Below, in pieces: positions 59,101 to 64,000 of a stretch of 64,000 bases of DNA. The notes under the pieces are model-generated. The model ran no database searches. It saw only the letters and a program-made list of their open reading frames with translations, and was not told where the DNA came from. Source of the stretch: Oikopleura dioica. Its lineage: Eukaryota > Chordata > Appendicularia > Copelata > Oikopleuridae. The stretch lies in assembly GCA_907165135.1 (NCBI GenBank), contig OU015569.1, positions 10,354,501 to 10,418,500 of the forward strand, read 5' to 3'. Each line of letters opens with the position of its first letter. The first letter of the stretch is position 1. The position numbers and the translations under genes were made by a program.

Positions 59101-60597
59101 GCGATAGCAGTTGTGAAACATCAGTTCCATGTCCTTTTCGACTTCCGCGGGAGTGTTGTACTTGCCGTCGATCAATTTCTGCCGTATCGTGCCCATGTCC
59201 ATCGGTTCGGTGATGATTTTTGGGTAGTCCGGGAGTTTCAGTTTTTTATAATCTACGGGTTCATAGAACAGATATGCTATACCTAAACAAAGAGGTTAGC
59301 AAAGAAGACGAAAGGGTGGGAAGTTACTTTGATGCTCCGGTGCAAAAAGCGCATCGATGACACCCTTTGCGCCGGAGATCCATCTTCTCCTCTTCTTTGG
59401 CTTCTTATTGTCCGGCTCGGAGCAAAGTGAACCATCAGTGTCGACAGGAGTGCCACTGGGTCTCTTCACGCCGCGGCGTTTGCTAAATTGAAAATATGAG
59501 AAATACCAGCACCCAGTATCTTTCGTACTTGGCGGCCTGGAAGTTTTCCCGAGCGTTGCTGCTCGAGCTACTCGAGCCAAGCCTAGAAGTGATTGCTTCG
59601 TCAGAGTTCTGAGTCGCGTTGTTCTTTTCCGCGGGCTCCTTCCTCGCCGCCGGTGGACGCTGCTTCTTTCCCGGCCCCTTAGACTTTTTCGTCGACTTGG
59701 GTGGGTGCGGCGGTTCGGCCTGAAACACACTGTAAGACGCGGAAACCAGGAAAAGATTTTCGAAATTTCAAGTATTTTCAAAGAAGCTTTATTTTCGTGA
59801 ATAGCGCCAAGTACCTCCAATTCGCTTCTAAGCGTCGGATCAGAGTTCATCTTCTTGACCAGATCCTTGAATGCCGACTCGACCGCCTGACACATCAAGG
59901 TCACATCGTCCGTCGGCTTGTTATAAAGATAGCAGTTGGAAAACATGACTTCGAAGTCGGATAGCGCCTCCGCTCCACTAGAAAAGACCATTTTTAGCCC
60001 AGAGTAGGGAAAAGAAGGATTGCTTACGAGTTGTACTGATAAGTGTCGAACTTTTTCCTGATCGTCGACAAGTCCATGGGCTTTTTAACGACGTCATAAT
60101 AGTCCGGAAGGGAGAGCTTGACTGGATCAACGGGTTTCTGAGAGAGTTTTTATTTTTCGCCAATAACAGTCGCTTTTTTAATTTAATTAACTGGAGATTC
60201 TATTTATTTTTCTAAAAAATGGTTTAAAAATCCATGAATGGCTATCATTTTGACTGATTACTGAATTTGACGTTCATCCATATATAACTGTATAAAAAAA
60301 TTTTCACGAGTCTGCGTAAGACGAAATGAACATTTTCAATTTAATGAAAATGAAGATTTACGAAAATGACTTTCAAGAGATTTTGAGTGACACTGTATTC
60401 CGATTATTTTAATTAACGACGATTATTATTATCGGACTGCTGAGGAAGATTTGAGGATTATGAGTTTTGTGTTTTGTCTGCACCTGGAATGGCCATGCAT
60501 GCTGGTGCTTCTGCACTTTCACCAGTATTTCTTTTCGGATAAAATCGAGTTGATTCGTCCAGCGCGGCCTGTTCCCATTCGCAGCCTCGGTGCTCAT
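56109..60597 (-). CDS. BRD4: BET bromodomain protein, BRD4-like
   Basis: Chromatin reader of acetyl-histone H4 that recruits P-TEFb. Start at 60597. BD1: [59 protein letters not shown] basic linker with KKPKKRRR follows. BD2: [34 protein letters not shown]. An acidic/Ser segment comes next, then the NET domain ([46 protein letters not shown]) and a disordered Ser-rich region. The last exon (56109-56269) encodes [15 protein letters not shown] and [17 protein letters not shown], matching the P-TEFb-interacting tail. Both acetyl-lysine Asn residues are present; the WPF shelf of BD2 is YLF. If the 394-nt last intron is retained, translation ends at TAA 56629-56631. Confidence 0.93.
56561..56566 (-). 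terminator. Intronic polyadenylation signal for a short BRD4-like isoform
   Basis: AATAAA on the minus strand, inside the last intron (56270-56663), about 65 nt past the in-frame stop that is used if the intron is kept. It would terminate a short transcript lacking the P-TEFb tail. A second copy lies close by at about 56580. Confidence 0.45.
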
Positions 60598-61437
60598 TGT
60601 CCAGAGTTAGGGAAAATGATTTTTTAGAGGGACATCACAAACTGGCGATCATTCGACGATCTGAACCGCGAATCTTATCTTTTCGTTATTTCGCTATTTC
60701 TATTGTAAATAAACTAAGACATGAAAAATCGTGATTTTCATCTTTTGCAAATTTTTAATAGCAGAGAAAGTTGTAAGTAACAAGACAAAAGAATATACCT
60801 TTTTATGGTATTTTCCCCCCACGCGGGCCTAAGTCCTCGAAAAATGAAAAAAATGCGGACTTCTCTTTCTTTCTTTTTTTACTTGAATGTGGGATTCAGG
60901 GAAATTTATTATGCTGAATTAACGAAATTGAAAATTGGTGAAATTGAAGCTACGGTTTTTGGGGTTGCAGCAGCGCGGATATTAAAGTTTTTCTTTCGTA
61001 AGACACTTTTTTGCGCGCTTTGAATAATACCGCAGTTGTCAATGGGACGCGTGTTGTGTGGAAACGAGATCCTGCGGCCAATCGCGTCGCGACGTCGACG
61101 CAACGCGCAATCGCCAATGATTTCCTCCGCCCACGCTTGGCAAATGGGTAGTAAACCGCCACTACAGCCATAAGGGGGCATCTTTGGCGTCGATGATCTT
61201 TTTGAAATGAAGCTCAAAACAGGAAATTCAGCATATCTGGGTTCCAAGTACAATTCTCTCCTTTACTAATTAATTTTATTAATAAAGTTCAATAATAAAG
61301 AGGTTGATTGACTTGAAATTGAAAGGAATGGGCATTTTGAGCAGTTTCAGTAGTTTATTCGATGGCTAGTGCAGTTACTGAGCAGGGAGATGTTGAAAGA
61401 ACATGTTTCCAATTTATTCCTCTTGATGCTGGATGAT
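60598..61437. other. Intergenic, BRD4-like promoter and PLAC8 3' region
   Basis: 840 bp without a recognised gene. The ORFs here (for example 60805-61023 plus and 60909-61253 minus) overlap each other antisense and lack splice or homology support. Confidence 0.45.
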
Positions 61438-62230
61438 TCAAAGTCGCTCAGCAGCAGCGGAGGTGACTTGGCGCTCGTTCTGGGTCATGACGCAGATCTG
61501 GCAGAAGAAGGAAGCGAGAAAGTCGCTAAAAAGGTTTATTGATTGGATGAGTTTGTGAAGATTATTACCAGAATTGATCCTTCGGAATGTTGAATTTCTT
61601 CTTGATCTCTCCTCGTTGTCGCCAGACCATCCAGGTTGGCAGCTTGGGAAGAAATTTGAACTCAAATCATGATAGAAATAAGCTCACCATTAGAAAGAAG
61701 AGTCCAGCGAGCTTGATGCCGATTCCAGTGGCAACAAGTTCTGCTGGTGGCTTGAAAGTTCCGGTTTCAATAGCGGTCTTGATACCTCCCCATGCCATTT
61801 CGATGGTTCCAGCACAGCAGAGTGCACCGCCTACAAACTGACTGCAAGGATGACACAACGCGTGGCACTTGGCTTTCCTGTGTTGAAAAAGAAATCACTG
61901 AATAACTTGTATGGGGAATTTCTAACACTATCCTTCGCCGGGATGGAGATAATTCTGTGTGGTGTAGACAGACCAGGCCGGGTTGACGATAGCACAGATG
62001 CAGATTCCGCAGGCAGGGAGGCTGTCGACGCAAGAGAATAATCCATGCTTGAAGTCGTTTTTGTGCACAGAAGCCTTTGAACAGGTCAGCTTTCTAATTG
62101 CAGAACAATCTCTCTAGTTTCGTAGAAAATTCTAAAACATGATTTTGTGCATGTGAGAACCTATCCTGAAGGAAAGAGGCGGGCTGCTGGGTGACGATGC
62201 CAGTCAATGTGCAGGGTTGAACCAGAGGAA
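61438..62230 (-). CDS. PLAC8-family cysteine-rich membrane protein, 5' end unresolved
   Basis: The exons give a PLAC8 domain: HGLFSCVDSLPACGICICAI, NPAW, KCHALCHPCSQFVGGALCCA, a hydrophobic helix with GTFKPPAELVATGIGIKLAG, then WMVWRQRGEIKKKFNIPKDQ and the diagnostic FFCQICVMTQNERQV. Stop TGA at 61438-61440. PLAC8/cornifelin/PCR proteins are small Cys-rich plasma-membrane proteins. Upstream of the domain is VPLVQPCTLTGIVTQQPASF. I cannot find the ATG: the frame meets a stop before any start, so the first exon or a trans-splice site is missing, and 62230 is only an approximate edge. Two introns (61878-61955 and 62075-62165) fit only GA-AG boundaries. Confidence 0.75.
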
Positions 62231-62336
62231 CCGTGTCATCTGCTGGTGCAGAAGGATCGGAGAGAGTTCAAAATCACCGTCTTTCCGTTCAAAATGCGAA
62301 TGTAAAAAGGAACTTGCCAAATAGCAGTTGTTTACT

Positions 62337-63091
62337 CTAACATACCCCCCCCCCTAAATTTCCGCGCAATTCGTGGTATTTCGCCCAAGTTTACGTTTCC
62401 TAACTTTTCCGAAACCCCCGAAATTTACGCTTCCTCGCGTTTCCCCGCGTTTCCAAATTTCTTCTCCTAACTTTTCCGCGTGCGCCCAAATTTACTCGCG
62501 ACCCGCTGAAATGCGCGTCAACGCTTATGATTAATTAACGGGCGCGTTATGCAATCATAGCGCCAAATTAAACCAAGGGATTTTAGTCTTTTTCAGGTAC
62601 TTGAGGCGCTAGAATTGGAAATTTTTCGTGGCTTGGACACATAAAAATCGTACCATTCGAGTAACTTAAAATATTGAGGTCAGGATTTTCAAAATGCAAT
62701 GCTCCGCAGAAGTCGTTTTCATCTATCGCACTAGCATAATGTTTTATCAAATATTTATAAACTTCACTGTAACAATAAACAATAATTTTATCAAAGATAA
62801 CATAAGATAGGGCTGCCCTATACGGGAATCTGGCTTTTTATAAAAGATCATCCTTTATTTGCCCGGAGCGAGCAAAACAAGACTTTTGCGCACTCAGAAA
62901 GTTAACCGGCGAAGCTAATCAGCGCCGCGAGCGTAAATTAGGGCGCACGCAGAAAAGTTAGGAGAGGAAATTTTGAGGCGCGCGGAAAAGTTCTGCGGCG
63001 TAAATTTGGGGGTTTTTGAACAAATCAGGAAGAGTAAATTACGGAAAATGTACCGAGGAATGCGCGAAAATTTGGGGGTGGGGTATGTTAG
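62337..63091. mobile_element. 755-bp foldback / MITE-like element
   Basis: Outer ends are inverted repeats: CTAACATACCCC (62337-62348) and its complement GGGGTATGTTAG (63080-63091). Extended, imperfectly complementary arms follow, roughly 62337-62520 and 62860-63091. The arms are built from repeated words (AAATTTCCGCG, AAATTTACGC, TAACTTTTCC), in opposite orientation on the two sides. The central part is AT-rich and carries no transposase ORF. I see no convincing target-site duplication. It lies just upstream of the PLAC8-family gene. Confidence 0.7.
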
Positions 63092-63537
63092 AAAATGAAA
63101 GAAAGTACGGTGATTTTGGACTCTGGCGCGGTATTCTGAGGATACATTGGCGGATCGTCCCGGCTGGTGAAATTGGTGTAAGCCATTTTGAAGTTCTCTC
63201 TCACTTCACAAGGCTGGGCAACTTGAAAACCCTCCACTTAATCTTTGGGGAACTAGCCAGCCCTGGTCTCTGAAAAATGGTCCACAAAAAACTATAGTTT
63301 ACATATGTTTTCTTCTATTTTCGGAGAGTGTGATGCAACCTGATGAGCGAATAGGCTTTTATACCGACGATGAGTCGAGTTTTCGTTCCGGGCGGCGCTC
63401 GTGGGACAAATTCGTGTGTGGGATTATCACTGATAAAATTCTTCGATGGAATCATCATGAAATCCACTGTGCCGCAATGAAAACTCAACTGGCAATTGCT
63501 CGTCTCGATTTAAGTGAAACGTAAATTGTTTAGTTGT
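63092..63537. other. Intergenic between the foldback element and the right-edge gene
   Basis: About 450 bp. The plus-strand ORFs here are short and uninformative. A reverse AATAAA (TTTATT) at 63538-63543 marks the likely 3' end of the minus-strand gene at the edge. Confidence 0.4.
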
Positions 63538-63940
63538 TTATTCACAGAAATGGTTGGATATTTTCTTGATGGAGTTCGTGTCGATGGCAGTCAGCGGGTT
63601 GAGTTGGTACTGTAGTTTTGAAATTGTTCTAGTGCTCCGGGAAGGGCCTCGTCGAGCAACTACAGTGGCAAGAGTCAAGTACTCTCAGCTGCATTTCTAC
63701 CCAGCGTCTGGCGGAGATAAGCCTGAAAAGACAAGTAACACGCCCGAGGCTACGACCCTACTTATCCCACCGTAAATTTGAGCGTTTCCCCTGTCCGCAG
63801 ACATACTTGAACTGAGCAATAATGCACGAGTCCTTAAAGTGACGTCTTACCTTAGAACATTAACAGTTCGAGTTTTCGCGGGGCGACAGGTCGATGAAAC
63901 AGAAGAAAGAATTCCACAGCTTGCGGCGCTGTTCTGGCTG
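63538..63940 (-). CDS. 3' end of an unrecognised minus-strand gene
   Basis: Short exon-like blocks on the minus strand are separated by typical 40-50-nt GT-AG introns (for example one of 42-43 nt near 63646-63689), and AATAAA sits at the end (63538-63543). Two splice combinations keep an open frame, one ending in DTNSIKKISNHFCE and the other in GALEQFQNYKNIQPFL, so the true protein is not settled. An ATG exon near 63943 (MQPEQRRKLWNSFF) may belong to it. No family was recognised, and the gene may continue beyond the window. Confidence 0.3.
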
Positions 63941-64000
63941 CATTTTCCCGCTGCGAGGTAGCGCGGGTATGATAACGGACCAAGATCAACCCAATGGTAC

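Overview
This is animal nuclear DNA, most likely from a larvacean tunicate (Oikopleura dioica or a close relative). The orthologs are metazoan/chordate (FoxB, TMEM65, IQUB, TM2D1, UFM1, BET/BRD4, syndetin, cystinosin). Nearly all introns are about 40-60 nt, intergenic gaps are often under 250 bp, co-directional genes sit in operon-like rows, and several introns need GA-AG or GC-AG boundaries, which is known for larvaceans. The species call is inference from these traits. I joined exons by eye from reading frame, splice sites and homology; exact boundaries are given only where phases agree.

Layout. 0.1-4.7 kb, minus strand: an operon-like trio of a secreted coiled-coil protein, a smaller coiled-coil protein and a Ser/Thr kinase. 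The kinase gene is split inside its catalytic loop by a 449-bp terminal-inverted-repeat element with an 8-bp target duplication. 5.4-6.0 kb: an unrecognised plus-strand gene. 6.0-11.5 kb: a gene desert upstream of an intronless FoxB gene. 14.4-15.4 kb: TMEM65 (minus). 15.7-22.7 kb: a plus-strand block with a ZP-domain protein, a RhoGEF(DH)-protein kinase C fusion, a secreted PLAT-domain protein and a single-pass membrane protein.

23.2-62.2 kb: about 39 kb in which every recognised protein gene is on the minus strand. In transcription order these are a PLAC8-family gene, a BRD4-like BET gene, VPS50, an SH2 adaptor, SF3A3, TM2D1, UFM1, UQCRC2, PHF5A, DPH4/DNAJC24, CTNS, TPR, STT3B, CPT2, PSMD8, IQUB and CYC1. 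One plus-strand tRNA-Trp(CCA) lies among them. The content is housekeeping: respiratory complex III (CYC1, UQCRC2), U2 snRNP (SF3A3, PHF5A), mitochondrial fatty-acid import (CPT2), proteasome, N-glycosylation, nuclear pore basket, endosome and lysosome. Spacing as tight as 47-48 bp (DPH4-CTNS, TM2D1-UFM1) suggests polycistronic transcription with trans-splicing. The right edge holds a 755-bp foldback (MITE-like) element and the end of an unrecognised minus-strand gene.

Most notable: (1) the DH-PKC fusion, where one uninterrupted exon encodes the end of the RhoGEF domain, the PKC pseudosubstrate, both C1 domains and the start of C2; (2) the TIR element inserted in the HRD catalytic loop, a candidate for transposon-driven intron birth; (3) a BRD4-like gene whose last intron, spliced or retained, would give long and short isoforms that differ by the P-TEFb-binding tail.
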